64,000 nucleotides of DNA, taken from NCBI GenBank assembly GCA_019323515.1, contig JAHWHG010000004.1:124001-188000 (forward strand). Reading direction: 5' to 3'. A program made the position numbers and the translations under genes. Below, one piece after another: positions 1 to 8,790 of this stretch. This DNA is from Candidatus Woesearchaeota archaeon. GTDB lineage: Archaea; Nanobdellota; Nanobdellia; Woesearchaeales; JAHWHD01. Every line of letters starts with the position of its first letter. Within the stretch, counting starts at the first letter, position 1. The notes beneath the pieces were generated by a model. The model was not told where the DNA came from. It ran no database searches and saw only the letters and a program-made list of their open reading frames with translations.

Positions 1-1
1 T

Positions 2-460
2 CCTGGTGGTAAGATTGGAGAGGATCATAATCCTGAGACGCACCTTATTCCTCTTGTGTTGCAGGTTGCATTAGGACAACGGGAAGCGATAAAGATATTT
101 GGTGCTGATTATGATACTCCTGATGGAACTTGTATAAGAGATTATATTCATGTCAATGATTTGGCTAGAGCGCACATACTTGCATTAAATAAGATAGTTG
201 AGACTGGTAAGAGTAATTTTTATAATTTAGGTACTGGTGATGGAACCTCTGTTAAAGAGATTATTGAGGTTTGTCGTCATGTTACAAAGCATCCTATACC
301 TGCTGCTGAAGAGGGTAGAAGAGCAGGTGACCCTCCTAGGCTTGTTGCGTCTAGTGAGAAGATTAAAAAGGAATTAGGGTGGGAACCTGAGTTTGATGTC
401 AGAGCGATTATTGAGAGTGCATGGAAATGGCACAAGAATCATCCAGAAGGATTTAATTAG
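2..460 (+). CDS. galE: UDP-glucose 4-epimerase, C-terminal part (partial)
   Basis: The frame is open from the window edge, so this is the last 152 residues of a longer protein whose NAD-binding Rossmann half lies upstream. The visible part has the C-terminal hallmarks of GalE-type short-chain dehydrogenases: a GED-N-PETHLIPL stretch near the start, the GT-IRDYIHV-DLA motif about residue 45 to 60, YNLGTG about residue 78 and the closing LGW-P segment. GalE interconverts UDP-glucose and UDP-galactose (or the GlcNAc/GalNAc pair), which fits a glycan island. Its stop codon abuts the stop of the convergent methyltransferase with no gap. Confidence 0.88.
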   Translation, partial: PGGKIGEDHNPETHLIPLVLQVALGQREAIKIFGADYDTPDGTCIRDYIHVNDLARAHILALNKIVETGKSNFYNLGTGDGTSVKEIIEVCRHVTKHPIPAAEEGRRAGDPPRLVASSEKIKKELGWEPEFDVRAIIESAWKWHKNHPEGFN

Positions 461-1117
461 TCATAAATCATTTTTCTGTGCAATAAGGAGATTATAACCC
501 GCACAGGGAAAATATTCAAAGTGAGCTGCAATCTTTGCCATCCAAAGCGGGGTAGTATTCTGGAAAATCCATCCGAGGGTTCTTATTGTTCTTATCCTTA
601 AACCTGATTTTCTTGCAAGTTTAGCGAGATATTTTTTATTAAATCTTAGGCCCTTTCTTTCTGTCTTGTCCAATAAAGAGAAAATAAATTGGCCTGGGTT
701 ATTCCTATTAGGCTCAAATAGGACAACATAATTTTTACTTACCCTTGCCATTTCCCTTACAACATTCATTGGATTTTCTACATGATGTAGTAATGCACCA
801 CAGAATACTATATCAAAGGAATCATCTTCGAAAGGGAGGTGATTTGCGTCTGCCTTAAACTTTTTTTTGCAAGGATTCTTTGAAAGTTTATATCCAGAAT
901 AATCTAAACTATAAGTGTCCATGAACTTTTCAAAGAAAAATGAGTATGTACCAAAACCTGATCCAACATCTAATATTTTTGTGTTCTTATCAAACTTGAT
1001 GTATCTCTTCATAAGCTTAATCTTTGGTAGAACAAAATATTTTGTAACAGGATGTTGAGGTTTACGGTAATAACGCTTTTCTGCTATGTGTTCCCAGTAA
1101 TCTTGTTGAAAAGTCAT
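461..1117 (-). CDS. class I SAM-dependent methyltransferase
   Basis: The 218-residue protein has the class I methyltransferase SAM-binding motif ILDVGSGFG at residues 48 to 56 and the later FDIVFCGALLHHVENP segment at residues 101 to 116, typical of the Methyltransf_11 group. The substrate cannot be read from the sequence. The gene starts at an ATG overlapping the stop of the upstream glycosyltransferase gene by four bases, so the two are probably translated together, and a sugar O-methylation or lipid-carrier role is plausible. It could equally be a ubiquinone-type or small-molecule methyltransferase. Confidence 0.85.
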   Translation of the reverse strand: MTFQQDYWEHIAEKRYYRKPQHPVTKYFVLPKIKLMKRYIKFDKNTKILDVGSGFGTYSFFFEKFMDTYSLDYSGYKLSKNPCKKKFKADANHLPFEDDSFDIVFCGALLHHVENPMNVVREMARVSKNYVVLFEPNRNNPGQFIFSLLDKTERKGLRFNKKYLAKLARKSGLRIRTIRTLGWIFQNTTPLWMAKIAAHFEYFPCAGYNLLIAQKNDL

Positions 1118-1989
1118 TTGCTTGCAATCATGTCAGCCAAGATACCAAAGAAGAATATCTGAAATCCAAACAAGATCCATGCGCCTGTGACAACTAAACC
1201 ATTTGTTAGATTAATTGAAACACCAAAGAGAAGTCTTTGAACAATAAGGTTCAGAACCCAGATAGCTCCGGTGATTATGAAGAAAAGGCTAATAGGGATG
1301 AATATCCTCAGAGGATTATAATCTCTAGTTATATGAAGAATATTCTTAGCAAACATGTAACCATGTTTAGTGCTGCTTAATTTAGATTTTCCCTTTCTCT
1401 CTTCATACTTGATAGGGACTTCAAGGATTCTTTTCTTCTGCGCAGCATACTCGAGGGTTATCTTCACAGTAAAATCAAGTTCATCTGTCAGAGGAAATAA
1501 TTTTGAGACATCTTCTTTGCTTATAACACGCATACCACTGCTCAGGTCAACGATCCTTGTCTTAAGCATTATGCTTGCAAAGGTAGCCAATAATTTGTTT
1601 CCAATCTTTCTTATCAGAGGCATACCTTTAGCACCACTAAGCATCCTTGAACCTACAACCATGTCGACATTTCTTTTTAGGTATATCTTATAGAGCTTTG
1701 GTATTTCTTCTGGAGGGTATGTAGAGTCTGCATCTAAAGAACATATAATTTTACCTTTTGCGGCCTGAAAACCATGCCGTAAAGCTGCACCATAACCTAA
1801 GTTCCTTTTATGAGAAATAACTTTTGCACCCTTGTTCTTTGCAATCTCAGCAGTTCTATCCTTTGAACCATCATTAACAACAATCACTTCTGCATCAATC
1901 TTAGAAAGTTCGAGCATACGATTGATTCGGTCTAGAGTTTTACCAATTGCTCTTTCTTCATTTAATGCTGGTAAAACAATGCTTAACAT
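1114..1989 (-). CDS. GT2 glycosyltransferase with C-terminal membrane anchor
   Basis: This 291-residue protein begins with the GT2 signature SIVLPALNEE and carries VVNDGS at residues 37 to 42 and a DAD metal/nucleotide-binding motif at residues 86 to 88. Two hydrophobic segments near residues 226 to 250 and 262 to 288 would anchor it in the membrane, as in dolichol-phosphate mannose/glucose synthases and the DPM-like archaeal Agl enzymes. It probably transfers a sugar from a nucleotide donor to a polyprenyl phosphate on the cytoplasmic face. Two other proteins here, at 18281 and 39487, share this layout. It forms a two-gene unit with the methyltransferase downstream. Confidence 0.87.
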   Translation of the reverse strand: MLSIVLPALNEERAIGKTLDRINRMLELSKIDAEVIVVNDGSKDRTAEIAKNKGAKVISHKRNLGYGAALRHGFQAAKGKIICSLDADSTYPPEEIPKLYKIYLKRNVDMVVGSRMLSGAKGMPLIRKIGNKLLATFASIMLKTRIVDLSSGMRVISKEDVSKLFPLTDELDFTVKITLEYAAQKKRILEVPIKYEERKGKSKLSSTKHGYMFAKNILHITRDYNPLRIFIPISLFFIITGAIWVLNLIVQRLLFGVSINLTNGLVVTGAWILFGFQIFFFGILADMIASK

Positions 1990-2050
1990 TTAGATAACCC
2001 TTATTGAACGATTTTTGTTATTATTTAAATAGATTTATAGGATTTATTGG

Positions 2051-4399
2051 TTATAAAGGATTGGATAATTTAGTCTTGATTAATATAAATACGAGGATAA
2101 TTAAAGATAATATTGAAATCCTCTTCCCTATCTTATAGTCACTTGGTTCGAATCTAAACTCAAGAATATATTTTCCAGGATTGATTTCTGTTGCCCTAAA
2201 TACCTTATTAAAGGTCTTTAATTCAGCAGGTTCTTCGTTAATATAAACATTCCATCCAGGGTATGAGACTTCGCTAAGTACTAAGAGGGACTTTTTTGAG
2301 GTGTTCACTTTTATAGTGATTTCGTTAGGTGAGAAGTATGTTATATCTTGCTCTATAGGGTCTAGGGGATAGAATATTGTTTGTTTGTTGATGGTTAGTT
2401 TTTTTGCTTTGGTAAAAGTGTATGCTCTTGGGAGTGCATCCTTGTTTAGATATAGATAACCTGAAGAGATTTTTCCAGTCAAACCGCTGTATTTATTGTA
2501 TTCTGTTATGTAATTGTATTCTTGTAGTTTTTTAAATTTGCTTATGTTTTCTTCTGATATTATGTATTTTACATTCAACAGGTTAAGGATTTCAATGTTG
2601 TTAATTTCAGTTAGTTTATGATCAACTAAAGGAAGGGTTGTGTCTAAAGCTAGAGTATCTGTAGGGATTGCAAGGTTGGTAAAGTCTGCATAATGTTTAA
2701 GGATTATGGGGTCATAACCTGAGACACTGAAGATGTTATTTCTTACTGCAAGCTGTGCTGGGATTATGTTCGCAAGGTCAAAAACCCTAAAATAGCTGTC
2801 GTCTTGGTTTAAGAAGTTGATGACAGGGTTTGAATGGTATACCTTAGAAGGGTCTTCTACTGAAACCATTGGAAGGCCGAAGAACCAAAGGTCGACTAAA
2901 ATAAGAATAAGGATTGATGCAAAGAACTGACGTTTTGAGAGTTTTGACTTATAAAGTAAGTAAAATGCTAATGTTGATAGGAGTAGGATGCATGTAAATG
3001 TAATTAATGAACTGTAGATTGTGTTAAAAACTGAATCTACTTTTGATAGAACTTCCTGAAGTGAGTTAGTGCGAGTATGACCTTCAGGTATGTCATAATA
3101 TTTCTGTTCTGCAAGTGTTTTTCCATAAACTATTATGGTTGGTTTAAGGAAAGTTGTTGTAATTACTGAGATTATTGCAAGAATAGAGATAAGGATGAGA
3201 AATGTTGAGATGAACTTTTTAAGGTTAACACTTATTTTATCTTCTAAGGTAAATTCTAAGCCATAAGCGCTTAGTATTGCGCCTGAGAAGCAAAATAGGA
3301 ATAAGTATGATGCAGGTATCCTGAAAAGATTAAATCCAGGGATAAAGAGATAGAAGAATTTAAAGAAAGGAGTGTATTTACCAAGGCTGAATAAGACTGA
3401 AAAAATTCCTAAAATAGTAAAGATTCTTATGAATCTTTGGTCTTTGTCTTTTATCTTTGTTAGAGAGATTAAGGAAAGTATAATCGGGATAATTCCTATG
3501 TATAAGCAGTGTTCCCAGAATGGACCATAACCAAAGTAATTATCTTTTGCAGGTGTTCCAAATAAGTTAGGAAGGATTACAGTAGCTAGATTTTGAGATG
3601 GAAGGGAGAATGATGAAGCAAACTCATACGATGTTCCGCCAGTTCTTGTTGAAAGAGTACTTAATTGGAATGAGGGTATGAGTTGTATTGAAGATAGACT
3701 TAATAGAAAAATAAATGAGATTGCGACTAGAAAGACTGGCTTGAATAAAGGTTTTATTGATCTTTTTTCAAAGTAGAGATTGATTAGTCTTAAGAAAAAG
3801 TAGATTAATAATGTGAAAGATGAATAAAAGAATAGGTGAGTCTGTCCTGCAAGGAGCTGGAACGACCAAACTAGTGCAGTGAGTAATGCATAATAATAAG
3901 ATTCTTCTGTTATGGTTTTCTCAAATAGGTAAAAAATTAAAGGTGTTAGTGCAATGACTGAGACTATATAATAGTGGCCTGCTATAATTCTTGTGGTAAA
4001 GAATGCTGAGAACATAAAGATTACCGAAGCTGTAAGAGAGGAGTATTGTTTTAAGCCAATCTGTCTGCAATAAAGAAATGTGCCTAGACCTGCGATGAAT
4101 AAAAGGATAATGAAGCCATATCCAAAGCTTGAATCTGGATTTAAAGGGAGGAATGCTAGACTAAGTGGAAAAAAGTACCCTACATGCGGATTTGCCAATA
4201 AAGGAGTGCCTGAGAAAAGGTAAGGGTTCCATTGTGTGAATGAAGAATGTTCAATGTACTTCCAGATGGAGAATTGTGCAGGGATGTCGCTGTGCTTTGA
4301 ATAAAGTATTTTGTTTGGATTAAGAAGGATTTGATTAAAAAAAAGTAAGGTAAGAACAAGAAGCAATAGAAAGAATTTAAGAGATGATTTGTTTTTCAT
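2051..4399 (-). CDS. YfhO-like polytopic membrane protein, putative GT-C glycosyltransferase
   Basis: The 782-residue protein has about a dozen hydrophobic segments in its first 500 residues, then a large soluble region (about 505 to 750) and a final membrane helix near 757 to 777. The layout and the FSVSGYDPIILKHYADF segment about residue 567 resemble the bacterial YfhO family, whose members are implicated in glycosylating cell-wall polymers using polyprenyl-linked sugars. By analogy it may use a lipid-linked donor outside the membrane. It starts one base after the stop of the upstream flavoprotein gene. The family call is from memory of sequence style. Confidence 0.68.
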   Translation of the reverse strand: MKNKSSLKFFLLLLVLTLLFFNQILLNPNKILYSKHSDIPAQFSIWKYIEHSSFTQWNPYLFSGTPLLANPHVGYFFPLSLAFLPLNPDSSFGYGFIILLFIAGLGTFLYCRQIGLKQYSSLTASVIFMFSAFFTTRIIAGHYYIVSVIALTPLIFYLFEKTITEESYYYALLTALVWSFQLLAGQTHLFFYSSFTLLIYFFLRLINLYFEKRSIKPLFKPVFLVAISFIFLLSLSSIQLIPSFQLSTLSTRTGGTSYEFASSFSLPSQNLATVILPNLFGTPAKDNYFGYGPFWEHCLYIGIIPIILSLISLTKIKDKDQRFIRIFTILGIFSVLFSLGKYTPFFKFFYLFIPGFNLFRIPASYLFLFCFSGAILSAYGLEFTLEDKISVNLKKFISTFLILISILAIISVITTTFLKPTIIVYGKTLAEQKYYDIPEGHTRTNSLQEVLSKVDSVFNTIYSSLITFTCILLLSTLAFYLLYKSKLSKRQFFASILILILVDLWFFGLPMVSVEDPSKVYHSNPVINFLNQDDSYFRVFDLANIIPAQLAVRNNIFSVSGYDPIILKHYADFTNLAIPTDTLALDTTLPLVDHKLTEINNIEILNLLNVKYIISEENISKFKKLQEYNYITEYNKYSGLTGKISSGYLYLNKDALPRAYTFTKAKKLTINKQTIFYPLDPIEQDITYFSPNEITIKVNTSKKSLLVLSEVSYPGWNVYINEEPAELKTFNKVFRATEINPGKYILEFRFEPSDYKIGKRISILSLIILVFILIKTKLSNPL

Positions 4400-4400
4400 T

Positions 4401-5678
4401 TTATAATGTAAATACTAAGTCTTTTGCTTCTTTTATTACATTATGCATCCATAGATAATCCCATGAACCAAATCTGCCTATAGAAATTATATTATTTTGT
4501 TTAAGGTATTCCTTGATCTTCTTCACTGCTGGTGTCCTGTTCCTGTCAAATATCACATAACCATACTTAATGTCAAAAAAGTCTTTGAAAATTATGTTAT
4601 CATCTTTAGTTAGAATACCTACCTTGATAAGGTCCTGGATTACTTGGCTTATTATTTCTGATTTATCTAAGGGTTTGAACTTCGAATAAGCAATTTCTGC
4701 GATTATAGAAGATTTTCCTTCTGGTACTGTATATTGAGCTAGATTATTTGGGAAACAAAGCCTGAAGAATGATATCTCAGGCTGGTCATAGTAAATCCAG
4801 GTCTTGTCTGTGATTTTTTCCTTGTCAATTCCTAGGAAGACTGTCAGGATTGAGGTGTTAATTAATGATTCTGCAGCTTCCCTTATTTCTAATGGTACCT
4901 GAGGTATGATTTTTATAATTTCTGGGAGCGGGAGGGTTGAGATTATGGTATTGAAGGGGATTTGTTTTGTTTTATTGAAGGTAATAGTTTTAGTGTCTAA
5001 GTTTATTTCAGTAACTTCATGGTTTAAGTTAAGGTTATTGGCTTTTGAAGCTAAAGAATCTATTAAACCCTGAACACCGTTCTTTGCAGGGTACAAGAAA
5101 TCGTTAAAATAATAGAGATTTTCCTTATTTTCTTTAAGTGCGCCTTCAATCACCTTATCCAGCTCTGGAAGATGGATAACACGAGAAACCCATTCTGTTG
5201 TAAGAAGTTTGGGGTTGATTGTCCAGTATTTCTTAGCGTATGGAATCCTAAAGTGTTCAGTTATGCCCTTGCCAAAGTTATAGTAGCACCAATCCTCATA
5301 ATTTTCTGGTACGTGTTCTTGGTTTTTGTTATATTTGGCTTCTATAATTCCCAGGATGCAATCTTTAATCACATCAACAGGCAAGCCTTTAAGATTTACA
5401 GTATAAGGATATTTGATTAAGACTCCATAGGAGAATTGTGCAGGGTTACTGTATCCTGTAAGCAGGTTATCTTCTAATTGTGTGTTAAGAAAGTCAATGA
5501 ACTCCTGGGATTTGTCGTTAAATAAATGAGGACCTTTGTCAAATACAAAACCTTGCTTAATTATAGAACTGCAAAGGCCTCCGGGATGATCTTCCTTTTC
5601 AAATATTTCGTAATTATCCTTAAGGAAATATGCTAGGCTTAGACCTGAGAGACCTGCACCAAGGATTATGTATTTCAA
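4401..5678 (-). CDS. FAD-dependent amine-oxidase/UDP-galactopyranose-mutase-like oxidoreductase
   Basis: The 425-residue protein opens with a dinucleotide-binding GAGLSGLS motif at residues 7 to 14, followed by FEKEDHPGG at residues 26 to 34, the FAD-binding arrangement of the amine oxidase/protoporphyrinogen oxidase/UGM superfamily. The GPHLF segment about residue 50 recalls UDP-galactopyranose mutases, and a C-terminal IGRFGSWDYLWMHN segment probably contacts FAD. A sugar ring mutase or sugar-modifying redox enzyme is plausible in this cluster, but the sequence is not close enough to canonical Glf for me to assert it. It overlaps the start of the next gene by four bases. Confidence 0.75.
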   Translation of the reverse strand: MKYIILGAGLSGLSLAYFLKDNYEIFEKEDHPGGLCSSIIKQGFVFDKGPHLFNDKSQEFIDFLNTQLEDNLLTGYSNPAQFSYGVLIKYPYTVNLKGLPVDVIKDCILGIIEAKYNKNQEHVPENYEDWCYYNFGKGITEHFRIPYAKKYWTINPKLLTTEWVSRVIHLPELDKVIEGALKENKENLYYFNDFLYPAKNGVQGLIDSLASKANNLNLNHEVTEINLDTKTITFNKTKQIPFNTIISTLPLPEIIKIIPQVPLEIREAAESLINTSILTVFLGIDKEKITDKTWIYYDQPEISFFRLCFPNNLAQYTVPEGKSSIIAEIAYSKFKPLDKSEIISQVIQDLIKVGILTKDDNIIFKDFFDIKYGYVIFDRNRTPAVKKIKEYLKQNNIISIGRFGSWDYLWMHNVIKEAKDLVFTL

Positions 5679-6571
5679 GTTTGGTCACTACCTTTATCTT
5701 GAAATTCATCCCTCATTTTTTTCATGAACATAAGACCCTCTCTTGTATTACGCATCCTGTAAGAGAGTTCATTCTTAATTTTGGTTGTTATAAATCCTGA
5801 TTTCAATGGACGTTTTGCTGCCTGAGCAAGGTTGTCTGTTACACTGCCTGAGATAAGTGATTGGTTGAATCCAAAAACATCAGCAAATGCACGTGTCCAT
5901 TCAAGACGGTTCATCAGTTGCGGACCTGCTACATTAAATACACCAACCTTATCCTTATCAATAAGTTCTTTTATAGTTGAGCAAAGGTCTTCCACTAAAG
6001 TGGGGTTGCCATACTGGTCAACTGCAACTGACAATGGTTCATTGTTTGAGAACTTAGCTATAGCGAACATAAGAAAGTTTTTTGAGTTTGGGTCAAAACC
6101 ATAGACATTTGTGGTACGGATTATTAGATATTTATCAAGGTTATTTTTGATGTAGTTCTCTGATTCAAGCTTTAAGCTTCCATAATGGTTTAGAGGGTTT
6201 GTAGGAGCGTCCTCTGCATATGGTCCATCTTCTCCGTCAAACACATAGTCTGATGAAAGGAATATAACCTTTGCATTATGAAGTTTAGAAGCGTCTGTTA
6301 TGTTTTGGGTTGCTGTGAGGTTTTTTTGTATTGCCTCTTCCCTATCTGACTCGCATCTGTTTACATTTGGTAATGCAGCTGAATGAAAGACTATCTCTGG
6401 TTTATATCTATCAAAAAAAGAGAGAACTTTTTCTTTATCTGTAAGGTCTAGTTGCTCGAGTCCAGGTTTTTGGTTGCTGAAGTAGGTGCCAATTGTCTCA
6501 AAGTCTTTACCGAATATATCTAAGAATCTTCCCCCTATAAAACCTGATGCTCCAGTTATTAGTAGTTTCAT
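5675..6571 (-). CDS. RmlD-like NAD(P)-dependent sugar reductase (SDR)
   Basis: This 298-residue short-chain dehydrogenase has the NAD(P)-binding GASGFIGG at residues 7 to 14, LSSDYVFDG about residue 105 and the catalytic Y130-x3-K134 pair, matching dTDP-4-dehydrorhamnose reductase-like proteins. I chose the ATG at 6571 because it overlaps the upstream stop as ATGA; a longer frame to 6589 would add six poorly matching residues. It closes a four-gene set with a cytidylyltransferase, a CDP-glucose 4,6-dehydratase and a cupin, so the likely substrate is a CDP-4-keto-6-deoxyhexose, not a dTDP sugar. That substrate assignment is inference from neighbours. Confidence 0.84.
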   Translation of the reverse strand: MKLLITGASGFIGGRFLDIFGKDFETIGTYFSNQKPGLEQLDLTDKEKVLSFFDRYKPEIVFHSAALPNVNRCESDREEAIQKNLTATQNITDASKLHNAKVIFLSSDYVFDGEDGPYAEDAPTNPLNHYGSLKLESENYIKNNLDKYLIIRTTNVYGFDPNSKNFLMFAIAKFSNNEPLSVAVDQYGNPTLVEDLCSTIKELIDKDKVGVFNVAGPQLMNRLEWTRAFADVFGFNQSLISGSVTDNLAQAAKRPLKSGFITTKIKNELSYRMRNTREGLMFMKKMRDEFQDKGSDQT

Positions 6572-7017
6572 CTGTGCTTCAACTCCCAATCGTATGGAAT
6601 GTCATTCTTAAGAGGGTCGCACCTGTCAATTTCGTCAGGGTCGTGGGAGATTGTAGAGCAGTTTGCAACAATCGCCATCTCTGTTCCTACTCCTTTAAAA
6701 CCGTTCCAGACAAATGGGGGAATCTTAACGAGAGCGTAGTTACCTTCACCTAAGAAGATTTCTTGAACTTCGCCTTTTGTTGGTGAATTCTCTCTTGGGT
6801 CGTATAATACCAACTTTATTTTACCGTGTGGAACTGCATAGTTAAGCGTCATCTTCTTATGTATGTGCCAGCCTTTGATAACTCCTGGATAAATGCATGA
6901 GAAATAGATTTCTCCGAATTGTTCAAAGTGTTCATCGGTGTTTCTTAACATGTGCATAATCTTTCCGCGTTCATCTGGGATCTGCCTTAAAGGTATAATC
7001 TTAACTCCATCTATCAT
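6568..7017 (-). CDS. RmlC-like cupin, putative CDP-4-keto-6-deoxyhexose 3,5-epimerase
   Basis: The 149-residue protein is a single cupin domain of the dTDP-4-dehydrorhamnose 3,5-epimerase type, shorter than classical RmlC (about 180 residues). The GVIKGWHIHKK segment places paired histidines at residues 51 and 53, where RmlC has its catalytic histidine loop, and DERGKI at residues 15 to 20 matches the usual family opening. It lies one base after the CDP-glucose dehydratase gene and overlaps the reductase gene by four bases. It probably epimerises C3 and/or C5 of the CDP-linked keto-sugar made by its neighbour; which carbons are inverted cannot be told. Confidence 0.82.
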   Translation of the reverse strand: MIDGVKIIPLRQIPDERGKIMHMLRNTDEHFEQFGEIYFSCIYPGVIKGWHIHKKMTLNYAVPHGKIKLVLYDPRENSPTKGEVQEIFLGEGNYALVKIPPFVWNGFKGVGTEMAIVANCSTISHDPDEIDRCDPLKNDIPYDWELKHR

Positions 7018-7995
7018 TTAGTTCACCCCGAAAAATTGTTTGTACCAAGATATTGTATCTGACAAGCCTTGGTCAAGAGTATGCTTTGGCTGCCAGTTGA
7101 GAAGTTTGTTTGCTTTCTCTGAGGAGAGATATTGGTGCTTGATCTCACCTTTTGCTTCGTTTAAGATCACAGGTTGTATACCTGAACCGCACAGTGAAAT
7201 CATCTTGTTAACTAAGTCAAGAACCGATATAGGATTGTTTGTTGAGAAGTTGAAAGCATGGCCATGCAGTGATTTATTGTCAAGCTGTTCAGCCAAAGTA
7301 ACATAAGCATCTACTGCATCTAAAAGATAGAAATAATCACGAAGGAATGTACCATCGCTTCTTATTATTGGTGCTTCATTGAAAATGATTGAACGGATAG
7401 TACCAGGAACAATCCTGTTAAAGTTAAGGTCTCCTGCACCATATAGATTTCCGCAACGTGTTATTCCAACTGGAAGTCCATAAGTGTTGTGATAGGTCTG
7501 GCCTATCAAGTCTGCACAAGATTTTGAAACGTCGTATGGGTGCATTCCCTGAAGGGGTGCTTCTTCTGTATAAGGAAGTTTTTCTTGTGTTCCGTATGCT
7601 TTATCTGTAGAAGCCATCACTACTCTCTTTACTAGCTGTGCATTTCTGCATGCTTCAAGCACATTCCAAGTTCCTTTAATATTAGCTTCAAATGTCCCTA
7701 TAGGTGAACGATTAGCTGTTCCGACTATTGTCTGTGCTCCAAGATGGAACACTGTCTCAATCTCATATTCGTTAAGTGCTCGTTCTATTATTTTATGGTC
7801 TTCAAGTTCTCCTCTTACACTTGAGATTTTGTTATATGTTCCATCAAGTATAAGGTTAGATTTAGGGACATTATCACGGATTAAAGCAACTACGTTTGCT
7901 TTCTGTTCAACTAAAAATCTACAAAGTGCTGAACCTAAAAGGCCTGTTGCTCCAGTGACAAAAACGTTCCTATTAAACCAAAAATTGTTTTCCAT
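7018..7995 (-). CDS. rfbG: CDP-glucose 4,6-dehydratase
   Basis: The 325-residue extended SDR enzyme has the NAD-binding GATGLLG at residues 15 to 21, STDKAYG at residues 129 to 135 and the catalytic Y154-x3-K158 pair. The HLGAQTIVG and GTWNVLEACR segments are typical of RfbG/DdhB enzymes, which convert CDP-glucose to CDP-4-keto-6-deoxyglucose. I start it at the ATG at 7995 because an AGGTGAT SD sequence lies five bases before it; a GTG at 8004 is the alternative. The partner cytidylyltransferase gene is immediately upstream, which supports CDP-glucose as substrate. Confidence 0.92.
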   Translation of the reverse strand: MENNFWFNRNVFVTGATGLLGSALCRFLVEQKANVVALIRDNVPKSNLILDGTYNKISSVRGELEDHKIIERALNEYEIETVFHLGAQTIVGTANRSPIGTFEANIKGTWNVLEACRNAQLVKRVVMASTDKAYGTQEKLPYTEEAPLQGMHPYDVSKSCADLIGQTYHNTYGLPVGITRCGNLYGAGDLNFNRIVPGTIRSIIFNEAPIIRSDGTFLRDYFYLLDAVDAYVTLAEQLDNKSLHGHAFNFSTNNPISVLDLVNKMISLCGSGIQPVILNEAKGEIKHQYLSSEKANKLLNWQPKHTLDQGLSDTISWYKQFFGVN

Positions 7996-8004
7996 AAGTA
8001 TCAC

Positions 8005-8790
8005 CTATTCGTTCCAAATCTTCCAAGGTGCCTGACCTTGGTTCCATAAATTATCCAGCACTTTCATATCCTTAAAAGTGTCCATGCAATGCCAAAAGCC
8101 TTGATGTTTATAGATTGTGAACTGCTTGTCTCTTGCAAGGTCTTCGAAGGGTTTTCTTTCAAGACAGCAGTCTTCTCCTGGCCAAAGATAATCAAAGATT
8201 CCTTTATCAAATACAAAGAAACCTCCTGAGACCCAGTCCTTTAACAGAGGTTTTTCTCTAAAATAGTTAACAATGTCATTATCGTCAACCTCAACTGTCC
8301 CAAACTTTGAGCGCGGGTTTAATGCAGTGAGAGTTGCTAATTTTCCTTTAGATTTATGGTGGGCAATCAATTCAGGGATGTTCACATTTGAGACTCCATC
8401 ACCATAGGTCATAAGGAAATTATCTCCGTCTATGTATTTTTCGATTCTTTTGATCCTACCGCCTGTCTCAGTCCTTGGACCTGTGTTTGCAAAAGTTATG
8501 TTCCAATCTTCTGTTGAGCGAGAGTGATGGAAAACTTGGTGTGAACGCAGATTAAGTGTAAAATCGTTGCTTGAATGTTCATAGTTAAGGAAGAAGTTCT
8601 TGATCACTTCACCTTTGTAACCTAAACATAAAACAAAATCATTAAAGCCATAATGAGAATATATCTTCATAATTTGCCAAAGTATTGGCATATGACCGAT
8701 TCTTACCATTGGTTTTGGAATCAATTCAGTAACTTCCTTTAATCTCGTTCCTTCACCTCCACATAAAATCACAACTTTTGGTTTTTCCAT
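8005..8790 (-). CDS. rfbF: glucose-1-phosphate cytidylyltransferase
   Basis: The 261-residue enzyme carries the nucleotidyltransferase signature GGEGTRLKE at residues 11 to 19 with the active-site lysine at 26, and GDGVSN about residue 130 for metal binding. The NFTLNL-like and TGxRTETGGRIKR segments are diagnostic of RfbF/DdhA and separate it from thymidylyl- and uridylyltransferases. It makes CDP-glucose from CTP and glucose-1-phosphate and feeds the dehydratase encoded next. Its start overlaps the last base of the upstream glycosyltransferase stop codon, so it belongs to the same operon. Confidence 0.93.
   Translation of the reverse strand: MEKPKVVILCGGEGTRLKEVTELIPKPMVRIGHMPILWQIMKIYSHYGFNDFVLCLGYKGEVIKNFFLNYEHSSNDFTLNLRSHQVFHHSRSTEDWNITFANTGPRTETGGRIKRIEKYIDGDNFLMTYGDGVSNVNIPELIAHHKSKGKLATLTALNPRSKFGTVEVDDNDIVNYFREKPLLKDWVSGGFFVFDKGIFDYLWPGEDCCLERKPFEDLARDKQFTIYKHQGFWHCMDTFKDMKVLDNLWNQGQAPWKIWNE

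Noticed and set aside
1370..1693. 107-codon open frame on the plus strand
   Set aside because: Opposite the well-supported GT2 gene at 1114-1989; no start signal or motif.
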